Assembly (NCBI GenBank): GCA_021286925.1
Contig: JAJTBL010000007.1
Span: forward strand, 1-17,995
DNA length: 17,995 nt
Direction of reading: 5' to 3'
Origin: Spirochaetia bacterium
GTDB taxonomy: Bacteria > Spirochaetota > Spirochaetia > Treponematales > Rectinemataceae
Shown here: positions 1-6,423 of the stretch, piece after piece
Layout: every line of letters starts with the position of its first letter
Numbering within the stretch: the first letter of the stretch is position 1
Made by a program: the position numbers and the translations under genes
The notes under the pieces: generated by a model
Seen by the model: only the letters and a program-made list of their open reading frames with translations
Told to the model about the DNA's origin: nothing
Databases searched by the model: none

Positions 1-200
1 GCGAGCGGGCGTTTTCTGGCGGAGCCGTTTTTGTGCCCCATTCCGCCGGTCAATTTTTCAAAAAGGGGTTCGAGAAAAGCATAGAGCAGACCAGACCATA
101 TGATGACCGTTAGAAATGGGTAGAAAAGCCGTGCTACCAGCAGAAAGAGCGCCAGAAAGAAAATGAGGAACACGTGTTTTTTAGTGTCGGTTATATTCAT
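1..200 (-). CDS. AI-2E/PerM-family membrane transporter, N-terminal part (cut by window edge)
   Basis: Reading the minus strand from an ATG at 200-198 gives 66 codons that run off the left edge. After a short basic N-terminus (MNITDTKKH), two hydrophobic stretches (about residues 10-26 and 28-44) lead into LLYAFLEPLFEKLT. The pattern of a first helix, a Pro-Phe-Leu turn, a Trp-containing second helix and a conserved Pro just after it is typical of the AI-2E transporter family (formerly UPF0118, PerM): inner-membrane proteins of about 350 residues, variously linked to autoinducer-2 export or ion/proton exchange. No Shine-Dalgarno precedes the ATG, but a -10-like TATCCT ends 6 nt before it, so the mRNA may be leaderless. 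It is divergent from rsmI. The family call rests on the N-terminus only; the substrate cannot be inferred. Confidence 0.72.
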   Translation of the reverse strand, partial: MNITDTKKHVFLIFFLALFLLVARLFYPFLTVIIWSGLLYAFLEPLFEKLTGGMGHKNGSARKRPL

Positions 201-206
201 GGTGAC

Positions 207-235
207 AGGATAGCTTGAGAACTTGCATTTGTCGA
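207..235 (-). promoter_or_regulatory. Possible promoter of the AI-2E-family gene (leaderless geometry)
   Basis: On the minus strand TCGACA (235-230), a 17-bp spacer and TATCCT (212-207) lie directly upstream of the ATG at 200. The expected transcription start falls on or next to the A of the start codon. The hexamers are imperfect (5/6 and 4/6 to consensus), so this is suggestive only. Confidence 0.4.
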
Positions 236-250
236 GAAGCCGTCACGGAC

Positions 251-279
251 TTATCGAGCCCGGCGTTTTCCGATAAAAT
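251..279 (+). promoter_or_regulatory. Possible rsmI promoter
   Basis: TTATCG (251-256), a 17-bp spacer and TAAAAT (274-279) precede the rsmI Shine-Dalgarno, with the expected start near 286. The -10 is good (5/6) and the -35 poor (3/6). Confidence 0.35.
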
Positions 280-300
280 GACAAAAAAGGAGCGTTCCTG

Positions 301-1047
301 ATGGGCGAACTGTACATTGTCGGAACACCGATCGGCAATCTCGAGGATATCACACTGAGAGCCTTGGAGACGCTGAAAAAGGTTGATTACATAGCCTGCG
401 AAGACACCCGCCAGACTTTGAAACTGCTGTCGCGTTACGATATCCATAAACCCCTTGTCTCCTGCCATGCCAACGATGAGCTCAAGGCAAGCAGGAAAAT
501 CGTTTCGCTGCTGGCGGGCGGCGCCTCGGTTGCCTACTGCTCCGATGCCGGCACCCCGGGGCTTTCCGATCCCGGCGCCGTCCTTGCGCGCGAAGCACGG
601 CGGGAAGGATACCGCGTTGTCCCCATCCCGGGGCCCTCTGCCTTCGCGGCGCTTATCAGCGTTGCCGGTTTTGGCGGCCGTTCCGTGCTCTTTGACGGCT
701 TTCCGAGTCCCAAGGCATCCCGGCGGAAAACCCGGCTTGCCGAACTGCTTGCCCGGGAAGAAGCTTTTGTCCTGTATGAGTCGCCTTTCAGAATTGCCAA
801 ATTGATGCGCGAACTGGCAAATCTGGCGCCTGAGCGCGAAGTTTGCATCGGCCGGGAAATGACCAAACTGCATGAAGATATCCGTACCGGAAAAGCCAGT
901 GAACTGGCTGTGCTGTTTGAGGCTGAATCAGGCACTTCTTTACAGGAAAGTCCGATACCCGCGCGCGGCGAGTTTGCCATTCTTGTTTCGGGTCGCGAAA
1001 CCAGTGCCGATCTTCCCGAGGATGAATGCAGCCAGGACCGGGGCTGA
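301..1047 (+). CDS. rsmI: 16S rRNA (cytidine-1402-2'-O)-methyltransferase RsmI
   Basis: RsmI adds a 2'-O-methyl group from S-adenosylmethionine to C1402 of 16S rRNA in the ribosomal P-site, tuning decoding. The 248-residue protein carries the family's tetrapyrrole-methylase-like motifs in order: GTPIGN (8-13) in the N-terminal strand, CEDTR (33-37), a Ser-Cys-His stretch near 54-56, SDAGTPGLSDPG (81-92), and PIPGPSA (108-114) at the SAM pocket. LYESPFRI follows in the C-terminal domain. It is slightly shorter than the usual 270-290 residues, ending after the last strand. The ATG at 301 has a strong Shine-Dalgarno (AAAAAGGAG, 284-292) 8 nt upstream. It is followed 14 nt later by a second methyltransferase, so the two are probably co-transcribed. 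Confidence 0.95.
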   Translation: MGELYIVGTPIGNLEDITLRALETLKKVDYIACEDTRQTLKLLSRYDIHKPLVSCHANDELKASRKIVSLLAGGASVAYCSDAGTPGLSDPGAVLAREARREGYRVVPIPGPSAFAALISVAGFGGRSVLFDGFPSPKASRRKTRLAELLAREEAFVLYESPFRIAKLMRELANLAPEREVCIGREMTKLHEDIRTGKASELAVLFEAESGTSLQESPIPARGEFAILVSGRETSADLPEDECSQDRG

Positions 1048-1061
1048 GAGGACACATCTCG

Positions 1062-1892
1062 ATGATGAATATAGCCCGCCTGAAAAACCTGCACGGCATC
1101 GCGCGGCTCAGAAAAATCGCCCTGATGCTCAACCAAATCGAACATGAGCTTGTCTCCAGCGCGGCGCAGCCTGCGGTTTCGAATCTGCTGCATCAAGCCA
1201 GCCTGATCGCGGATTTTCTTGAAGCAAGCGGAGAGAGCTCGCCCGAAATCCTGCTGGCAGCCAGACAATTCAAGGCTTCTGCGGAAAACCTGCAAACCCC
1301 GGACTTTGCTCTTTGCTTCAGAGCGCTCAACAATTTTCGCCACACGGTGATGCGCGGTGCTGGCCAAGCGCCGGCGGACTGGGATTTTCGGGATTATCGG
1401 GGAACCAGCGATGAGCAGGTCAGAGATGAACGCTTTTTCTATCCAGGCCTGAAGGTTTATCTCGAGGATATCCGCTCGCCCTTCAATGTCGGCACCATCT
1501 TCCGCACCGCGGAAGCCTTTGGTTTTGAGGAAGTGATTCTTTCGCCTGACTGCGCGGATCCCCGGCATCCCCGGGCGCTCCGGTCATCGATGGGCACCGT
1601 GGATATGATTCCCTGGAGAAGGGCGAGCCTCGGTGAAGCTTCTCCGGGCTCATCAGGGATTTTCGCCCTGGAACTCGGCGGAACCCCGCTTGAGTCGTTT
1701 GCGTTCCCCAGATCTGGCCTCCTCATTCTTGGTTCGGAAGAGCTGGGGGTTTCTCAACCCGCGCTTGCCTATGCCCGCGCACAGGCCGGAATTCTCTCGA
1801 TTCCCATGAAGGGAATCAAGGCTTCCATCAATGTGGCGGTTGCCTTCGGCATAGCGGCCTCAGCCTGGGCTTCATCCCGAATGGCAGACTGA
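1062..1892 (+). CDS. SpoU/TrmH-family RNA 2'-O-ribose methyltransferase
   Basis: The C-terminal half has the three SPOUT motifs of TrmH/SpoU enzymes, which methylate a ribose 2'-OH in tRNA or rRNA with S-adenosylmethionine. Numbered from the chosen start they are motif 1, NVGTIFRTAEAFG (142-154), with its catalytic Arg; motif 2, GSEELG (224-229); and motif 3, IPMKGIKASINV (247-258), forming the deep trefoil knot. The first roughly 125 residues are helical, unlike the usual L30e-type substrate domain, so the target RNA is not predictable. I start at ATG 1062 because GAGAGGA (1046-1052) sits 9 nt upstream; an in-frame ATG at 1026 would overlap rsmI and has only a weak GAGG. ATG 1065 is also possible. 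The gene follows rsmI by 14 nt, suggesting an RNA-modification operon. No clear terminator follows. Confidence 0.88.
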   Translation: MMNIARLKNLHGIARLRKIALMLNQIEHELVSSAAQPAVSNLLHQASLIADFLEASGESSPEILLAARQFKASAENLQTPDFALCFRALNNFRHTVMRGAGQAPADWDFRDYRGTSDEQVRDERFFYPGLKVYLEDIRSPFNVGTIFRTAEAFGFEEVILSPDCADPRHPRALRSSMGTVDMIPWRRASLGEASPGSSGIFALELGGTPLESFAFPRSGLLILGSEELGVSQPALAYARAQAGILSIPMKGIKASINVAVAFGIAASAWASSRMAD

Positions 1893-1956
1893 TCCAGCCG
1901 CACTTTCCGCCTCCCGCTTACCGCCTCCGCGAACTTCCGCATTGAAAAAAAGTTCA

Positions 1957-1985
1957 TTGACCGAAGCTGAAAACCAGAGTAAAAT
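1957..1985 (+). promoter_or_regulatory. Promoter of the sugar ABC ATPase gene
   Basis: TTGACC (1957-1962), exactly 17 bp, then TAAAAT (1980-1985): 5/6 matches in each hexamer with ideal spacing. The expected start is near 1992, leaving a leader of about 28 nt that contains the AGGGAGG Shine-Dalgarno (2009-2015). It is one of the best sigma-70-type promoters in the window. Confidence 0.75.
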
Positions 1986-2019
1986 GTTTTTAATAACATA
2001 ACCCAACCAGGGAGGCATT

Positions 2020-3135
2020 ATGGCCAAGGTAGAACTCAAGAAAATCGGAAAGGTCTATGACGGCAATGTCCGCGCTGTCGACAACGCAAACATTACCATC
2101 AATGACAAGGAATTTGTCGTATTTGTCGGTCCTTCGGGATGCGGCAAAACCACGACACTGCGAATGGTTGCCGGACTCGAAGACATCACCGAGGGCGAAC
2201 TCTATATCGATGACAAGCTCGTCAACGATGTCCCGCCCAAAGACCGCGACATTGCCATGGTTTTCCAGAACTATGCGCTGTATCCGCACATGACCGTCTA
2301 CGACAACATGGCATTCGGTCTCAAAATCCGCAAACTGCCCAAGGAAGAGATCGATCAGCGCGTCAAGGAAGCCGCCCGCATCCTCGATATTGAAAAACTG
2401 CTTGATCGCAAGCCTAAACAGCTTTCAGGCGGTCAGCGCCAGCGTGTCGCGGTAGGAAGAGCCATCGTCCGCAAACCCAAGGTCTTCCTTTTTGACGAAC
2501 CTCTTTCCAACCTGGACGCCAAGCTCCGTGTTCAGATGCGCGCCGAGCTTATCGAGCTTCATGACCGCCTCCAGGCAACCATGATCTACGTTACTCACGA
2601 CCAGGTCGAAGCCATGACGATGGGCGACAAGATAGTCGTCATGAAGGACGGAAAGGTCCAGCAGATCGGTTCACCGCTGTATCTGTACAACAACCCGATC
2701 AACAAATTCGTCGCCGGCTTCATCGGTTCACCTCCCATGAACTTCCTCAACGTCAAGGTCACCGAGGAAAATGGTGCTATCTGGATTAATGAAGGCTCTT
2801 TCAAGATCAAACCTGCCGAAGCGCATGTCCCTCTGCTCAAAGCCTATGTCGGCAAGGAAGTCTTCTTCGGAATCCGGCCTGAAGATCTGCCGATTCCCGA
2901 AGAGCACCATGACAACACCTTCAAAGCCAAGGTTACCCTTGTTGAGCCGCTGGGCGCGGAAATCCATCTCCAAGCCGCCACGGCAACGCAGAGCATGACT
3001 GCCAGAATTCCGCCGCACCACCTCTTCAAGCACGGTGATGACATCGAATTCGCGCCGGTCATGACTAAAGCTATCTACTTCGACAAGGAGACCGAAAAGA
3101 GCATTCTTCCGGTCAAGTGGAACGAGCAGGAGTAA
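2020..3135 (+). CDS. MalK/UgpC/MsmX-type sugar ABC importer ATP-binding protein
   Basis: This is the cytoplasmic ATPase of a CUT1-type carbohydrate or glycerol-3-phosphate importer. The 371-residue length matches UgpC/MalK/MsmX (360-380). Visible motifs are Walker A GPSGCGKTT (37-45), Q-loop Gln83, signature LSGGQRQR (135-142), Walker B FLFDEP with catalytic Glu160, D-loop SNLD (163-166) and switch His193 in YVTHDQ. After about residue 235 comes the MalK-type TOBE/OB regulatory domain (FFGIRPEDL onward). AGGGAGG lies 4 nt before the ATG. The gene is flanked by its own promoter and terminator, with no permease or binding-protein gene next to it, so it is probably a shared ATPase serving several importers, as known for MsmX/MsmK. 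The codons look strongly selected (AAG, CGC, GTC, ATC), fitting high expression. Substrate is unknown. Confidence 0.93.
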   Translation: MAKVELKKIGKVYDGNVRAVDNANITINDKEFVVFVGPSGCGKTTTLRMVAGLEDITEGELYIDDKLVNDVPPKDRDIAMVFQNYALYPHMTVYDNMAFGLKIRKLPKEEIDQRVKEAARILDIEKLLDRKPKQLSGGQRQRVAVGRAIVRKPKVFLFDEPLSNLDAKLRVQMRAELIELHDRLQATMIYVTHDQVEAMTMGDKIVVMKDGKVQQIGSPLYLYNNPINKFVAGFIGSPPMNFLNVKVTEENGAIWINEGSFKIKPAEAHVPLLKAYVGKEVFFGIRPEDLPIPEEHHDNTFKAKVTLVEPLGAEIHLQAATATQSMTARIPPHHLFKHGDDIEFAPVMTKAIYFDKETEKSILPVKWNEQE

Positions 3136-3181
3136 ATCGAACCAAGCTGGCTGAGAGCCAGTGTTAGATGAGCATCAAAGG

Positions 3182-3215
3182 CGGCTATCCTGCAAATCAG
3201 GATAGCCGTTTTTTT
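3182..3215 (+). terminator. Intrinsic terminator of the ABC ATPase gene
   Basis: A perfect 11-bp stem (3182-3192 with 3198-3208, CGGCTATCCTG paired to CAGGATAGCCG), a 5-nt loop and a run of seven T (3209-3215). It lies about 45 nt after the ATPase stop and before the next gene's Shine-Dalgarno, so the amidohydrolase needs its own start or depends on readthrough. Confidence 0.93.
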
Positions 3216-3235
3216 ATTTATTCAGACCATACTGC

Positions 3236-3251
3236 AAGGAGGCGCTGTCTG
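3236..3251 (+). promoter_or_regulatory. Shine-Dalgarno that fixes a CTG start
   Basis: AAGGAGG at 3236-3242 is followed after 6 nt by CTG at 3249-3251 in the amidohydrolase frame. The nearest ATG (3259) is 16 nt away and out of frame. The ribosome-binding site therefore points to CTG. Confidence 0.7.
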
Positions 3252-4847
3252 AAAGAACATGTTGACCTGCTGCTGGCTGCTCGAAAGGTGTATCGATGCG
3301 ACCCTGCTTTTCGGACTGCCCAGGCTGTCGCTGTCAAGGACGGCCGGATCGTCGGCGTTGGGAGCAGGGCTGAGCTCGAAATTCGCTATTCGGCACAGCG
3401 GTTCCTGGATCTCTCCAGCCAGTATGTCTATCCGGGCTTTATCGATCCGCATTGCCATTTCCTGAGCTATGGCTATGTGCTCCAGCGGGCGGATCTTTTC
3501 AATACGTCTTCCTGGGATGAGGTTCTGGAACGGCTGGCAGCTTATAAGGCAAAAAGCCCTGCTTTCTGGATTCTGGGGCGAGGCTGGAACCAGAATGATT
3601 GGGCGGCTCAAGAATTTCCCGATCGAACCCGCTTGGATGAACTTTTCCCCGGCAATCCGGTGCTTTTGACCAGAATCGATGGTCACGCGGCGATCGCGAA
3701 CGCCCAGGCTCTGCGTCTTGCGGGAATTACGGCGGATACAAAGGTTGAAGGCGGGGCTGTTGCCGTGGACCAGGGCAGTCCGACCGGGCTTCTTTTGGAT
3801 AACGCGATTGATCTGGTCAGGGCAGTTATCCCTGCGCCGAGCCGCGAGGAAATGACCGATGCCCTGCTCCGCGCGCAGCAAAACTGCTTTGCGGCGGGGC
3901 TGACCTCGGTTTCCAACGCAGGCACCGAACTCGATGAAGCTATCCTCATGCATCGCCTTCAGGCTGAAGGCCGAATGAAAATGCGCATCTACGTGATGCT
4001 GGCAACAGGAGCGCGAGAGACTGCTTTCGCCCTCGGCAAGCCTCCGGACAGCTGTCCCCTGCCGGGCGGCATTTTCCAGAACGAAAGCCTCTCCATCCGG
4101 TCCTTCAAGATGTTCGCGGACGGTGCGCTGGGCTCCCGCGGGGCCTTTCTCCTTGAGCCCTATGCCGATGACCCGGACAATCGGGGGCTTTTAACCTGTC
4201 CGGAAAAAGATTTGGAACGTCAATGCAGTATCGCTACTGAATGCGGTTATCAGATGAACGTTCACGCAATCGGGGACGCCGCCGCCAGAATGGTGCTGGA
4301 CAGCTATGCACGGTTTTTAAAGCCCGGCAATGACCTTCGCTGGCGGGTCGAGCATGCCCAGCTTATCCACCCCGATGATCTGCCCAAATTCGGGCGCTAT
4401 GGAATAATCCCTTCTATTCAGACAACACATGCAACCTCAGACATGAAGTGGGCGCCGGCGAGGCTTGGCAAGCAACGGATGCGGTACGCGCACATCTATC
4501 GGGAACTGCTGGCTCAAAATGGCTGGCTTGCGAATGGCAGTGATTTCCCGATTGAAAAAATCGAACCGCTTCGCGGCTTCCGTTCGGCAGTTTTCAGAAC
4601 AAATGACGAAGGCGAACCAAAAGGAGGCTTTCAGCCCGAAAACGCCCTGACCCCTGAAGAAGCGCTGAAAGCCATGACCATTTGGGCGGCGAAAGCCAAT
4701 TTTGAAGACCACCTGAAAGGCAGTATTGAAGTGGGGAAACTGGCTGATTTTACCGTCCTGCCAGCGGACCTCATGGAGGTATCAGAAGAACGGCTGAGAG
4801 CCATCAAGCCTTCGATGACCATCGTCGGCGGGGAAATTGTGTTTTAA
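3249..4847 (+). CDS. YtcJ/NfdA-like metal-dependent amidohydrolase (amidohydrolase family 3), CTG start
   Basis: A 532-residue amidohydrolase-fold enzyme that probably hydrolyses a C-N bond in an amide or N-formyl compound. The N-terminus forms the small beta-sandwich (VDLLLAARKVY...AVAVKDGRIVGVG), followed by the metal motif GFIDPHCHF (His68, His70). Then come the Lys287 region FKMFADGALGSRG, NVHAIGDAA (His339), VEHAQLIHPDDL (His369) and ANGSDFPIE with catalytic Asp432. No ATG fits the protein start. Codon 1 is best taken as CTG at 3249, 6 nt after a perfect AAGGAGG (3236-3242), which places the first residues exactly where the family begins. The in-frame ATG at 3168 lies upstream of the preceding gene's terminator and has no Shine-Dalgarno. 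GTG at 3288 is a weaker alternative that would cut the first beta-strand. Physiological substrate is not inferable. Confidence 0.88.
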   Translation: MKEHVDLLLAARKVYRCDPAFRTAQAVAVKDGRIVGVGSRAELEIRYSAQRFLDLSSQYVYPGFIDPHCHFLSYGYVLQRADLFNTSSWDEVLERLAAYKAKSPAFWILGRGWNQNDWAAQEFPDRTRLDELFPGNPVLLTRIDGHAAIANAQALRLAGITADTKVEGGAVAVDQGSPTGLLLDNAIDLVRAVIPAPSREEMTDALLRAQQNCFAAGLTSVSNAGTELDEAILMHRLQAEGRMKMRIYVMLATGARETAFALGKPPDSCPLPGGIFQNESLSIRSFKMFADGALGSRGAFLLEPYADDPDNRGLLTCPEKDLERQCSIATECGYQMNVHAIGDAAARMVLDSYARFLKPGNDLRWRVEHAQLIHPDDLPKFGRYGIIPSIQTTHATSDMKWAPARLGKQRMRYAHIYRELLAQNGWLANGSDFPIEKIEPLRGFRSAVFRTNDEGEPKGGFQPENALTPEEALKAMTIWAAKANFEDHLKGSIEVGKLADFTVLPADLMEVSEERLRAIKPSMTIVGGEIVF

Positions 4848-4864
4848 TGTGACGCGAATTTTTT

Positions 4865-4898
4865 AAAAAAGCTGCCGGAGCCAGGCCCCGGCAGCTTT
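4865..4898 (-). terminator. Intrinsic terminator between convergent genes, stronger on the minus strand
   Basis: An 11-bp stem (AAAGCTGCCGG 4868-4878 with CCGGCAGCTTT 4888-4898) with a 9-nt loop. On the minus strand it is followed by six U (complement of A 4865-4870), ending the 36-codon gene 7 nt after its stop codon. On the plus strand it has only a short U stretch but stands 20 nt after the amidohydrolase stop, so it may serve both. Confidence 0.85.
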
Positions 4899-4904
4899 CA
4901 TCTG

Positions 4905-5015
4905 CTATTCTTCGGTTTTTGTTTCCTTTTTAGCTTTCTTTTCAGCACGCTTTTCTTTCAGAGACTTCTGGGGTTTCTTTTTTTCAGCCGATTTCGGTTT
5001 ATCCTGTGATTTCAT
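4905..5015 (-). CDS. 36-residue lysine-rich small protein
   Basis: ATG at 5015-5013, stop TAG at 4907-4905. The peptide begins MKSQDKPKSAEKKK, has the core KSLKEKRAEKKAKKE and ends TKTEE. It contains about 15 Lys, one Arg and seven Glu, no Cys, no aromatic residue and no hydrophobic segment, so it is a soluble, probably unstructured or single-helix basic protein. GGAGG (5025-5021) lies 5 nt upstream, a 17-bp-spaced promoter lies behind it and an intrinsic terminator follows, so every signal of an independent gene is present. Short proteins with an SLKEKRAxKKAKK-like core occur in several bacteria as uncharacterised reading frames; I recall this only as a general pattern. RNA, ribosome or nucleoid binding would suit the charge but is speculation. 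Confidence 0.75.
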   Translation of the reverse strand: MKSQDKPKSAEKKKPQKSLKEKRAEKKAKKETKTEE

Positions 5016-5025
5016 AGGTACCTCC

Positions 5026-5090
5026 ACAATCTTCTTTCTATTATCGGCAGATACACCCGGGCAATCAATCACTTGTGTCACGAAGATTGT
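5026..5090. repeat. 9-bp inverted repeat bracketing the small-gene promoter
   Basis: ACAATCTTC (5026-5034) and GAAGATTGT (5082-5090) are exact reverse complements 47 bp apart. One arm lies at the expected transcription start and the other upstream of the -35. It could be a two-site operator or chance. Confidence 0.4.
5040..5068 (-). promoter_or_regulatory. Promoter of the 36-residue gene
   Basis: On the minus strand TTGATT (5068-5063), a 17-bp spacer and GATAAT (5045-5040). The expected start is near 5033, giving a leader of about 18 nt with the GGAGG site. Confidence 0.65.
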
Positions 5091-5109
5091 ATATTTCTCC
5101 GGCCTTGGC

Positions 5110-6399
5110 TTACCTCGTCTTTGAGTCCGGTTCTCCCGAAGTCACGAGGCCCATGACCAGGAAGGCCGCGATCATGCACACGGAACAGAAGAGGAAGATG
5201 CCGCGGTATCCCGCCATGTCGATGATAGCGCCGGTCAAGACAGGGGCGAGAATGGCTGCGGCCTGGCTGGCCGTATAATAGAGCCCTGTGTAGACGCCCA
5301 TGGTTCCCCAGCTCGCCATCTGCCACAGCATGGGAAACGAATTGGTAACAACGGAAACCCAGAACATACCGAACACGAACATGATGAGCCAGAAACTGAA
5401 AAGCCGAATAGATGGGGACAGCCCCGAGGTCAGCGGGTCATGGAGGAACAGCACTCCAGTTATGATGGCAATCACAATAAGACTGGTTCTGATAGTCTTT
5501 TTCCGTCCGACCCGATGGGCGACATATCCTGATGGAATCGCGAAAATAGCATAGGCGATACCGACCATTCCGGCCGCAAGCGCGGCACTGCCCGAAGAAG
5601 TTTTCAGCACGTCAACCGAATACTTTCCGATAAAGGGCAAGACGCCCTGGTATCCCAGGAACCACAAGAAAAGCGAGATGAGAATATACAGCGCGCTTTT
5701 GTCTTGCTGGGAAGCCACGGACTTAAAACTCTGCAGTATCGGGACTCGCTCCTCATTTTCGGTTTTTTCAGGCTGTTTTTTTTCTTTGATGAAAAAGAAA
5801 AGAAACAGCACCGCGATGATGACAAAGAGTCCTGCAAGCGGGAAGGGGAGTCTGTCCTTAGTGCGGCCCAGAATCGGCAGAACCAGGTCGATATCCATAA
5901 GCCGGGCGAGTCCGATGGTGCCGACGATGCTGGCGATGCCGCCCATGGTGTTGATGACGCCGTTGGCTTCAGAGCGGTATTCAGCCGGGATAATGTCTGG
6001 CATGAGAGCGACAACCGGACCTCTGGCTGATTGTTTGACCAGGTTGAGGCAGAAAATCAGGGCGATGAGTGCTCCCAGCGAAATCCCCGCGGCATAGGGA
6101 AGAATGCCGAAAAAGAGGGCTGTCAGCGGAAGCAGGGTGATAATATATGGCATCCTGCGCCCAATGCTGGTGTTTGTTCGATCCGACACAACACTGGCCA
6201 GCGGAATAAGGAAAAGGGCGAAAATGTTATCCAGCGTCATGATAAAGCCTACGAGCGTCATGGACGAAACATATTTCCCCAGGAAAATCGGCACATAGGT
6301 ATCATAGAGCGGATCCATCAGCCCCATGGTGAAAAAGCCGAATCCGATGAGAAATGTCAGTTTCAGATAGGGCTTGAATCCCGCCTTTTTCTCATTCAT
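5110..6399 (-). CDS. MFS sugar transporter, GPH/sucrose-transporter-like
   Basis: A 429-residue polytopic protein with about 12 hydrophobic segments and a charged central loop (KEKKQPEKTENEE, around residues 205-217) between two six-helix halves. The loop after helix 2, SDRTNTSIGRRMPYI (72-86), resembles the conserved loop of cation-coupled sugar transporters of the GPH and sucrose-transporter groups. Polar MDPLYDTYVP in helix 1 also fits sugar carriers. The second-half loop HRVGRKKTIR (about 290-299) is the MFS helix 8-9 loop. AAGGAG (6412-6407) lies 7 nt before the ATG. It starts 24 nt after the galactokinase stop on the same strand, so the two are probably one transcript: import of a galactose-type sugar or galactoside with phosphorylation after entry. 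The substrate is inferred from the neighbour. Confidence 0.85.
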   Translation of the reverse strand: MNEKKAGFKPYLKLTFLIGFGFFTMGLMDPLYDTYVPIFLGKYVSSMTLVGFIMTLDNIFALFLIPLASVVSDRTNTSIGRRMPYIITLLPLTALFFGILPYAAGISLGALIALIFCLNLVKQSARGPVVALMPDIIPAEYRSEANGVINTMGGIASIVGTIGLARLMDIDLVLPILGRTKDRLPFPLAGLFVIIAVLFLFFFIKEKKQPEKTENEERVPILQSFKSVASQQDKSALYILISLFLWFLGYQGVLPFIGKYSVDVLKTSSGSAALAAGMVGIAYAIFAIPSGYVAHRVGRKKTIRTSLIVIAIITGVLFLHDPLTSGLSPSIRLFSFWLIMFVFGMFWVSVVTNSFPMLWQMASWGTMGVYTGLYYTASQAAAILAPVLTGAIIDMAGYRGIFLFCSVCMIAAFLVMGLVTSGEPDSKTR

Positions 6400-6423
6400 G
6401 GCCAGGCTCCTTATTGAATAGCG

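Noticed and set aside
181..1568. Long minus-strand reading frames antisense to rsmI and the TrmH-family gene (181-873, 534-1568)
   Set aside because: They are mirror frames of two well-supported genes, rich in Arg/Ser/Gly with no family motif and no ribosome-binding site.
3147..3161. Small CTGGCT/AGCCAG hairpin after the ABC ATPase stop
   Set aside because: Six base pairs and no U-tract; the strong terminator 20 nt further on explains transcript ending.
3168..3248. N-terminal extension of the amidohydrolase to ATG 3168
   Set aside because: It would translate through a perfect intrinsic terminator, lacks an SD, and adds residues outside the family's N-terminus.
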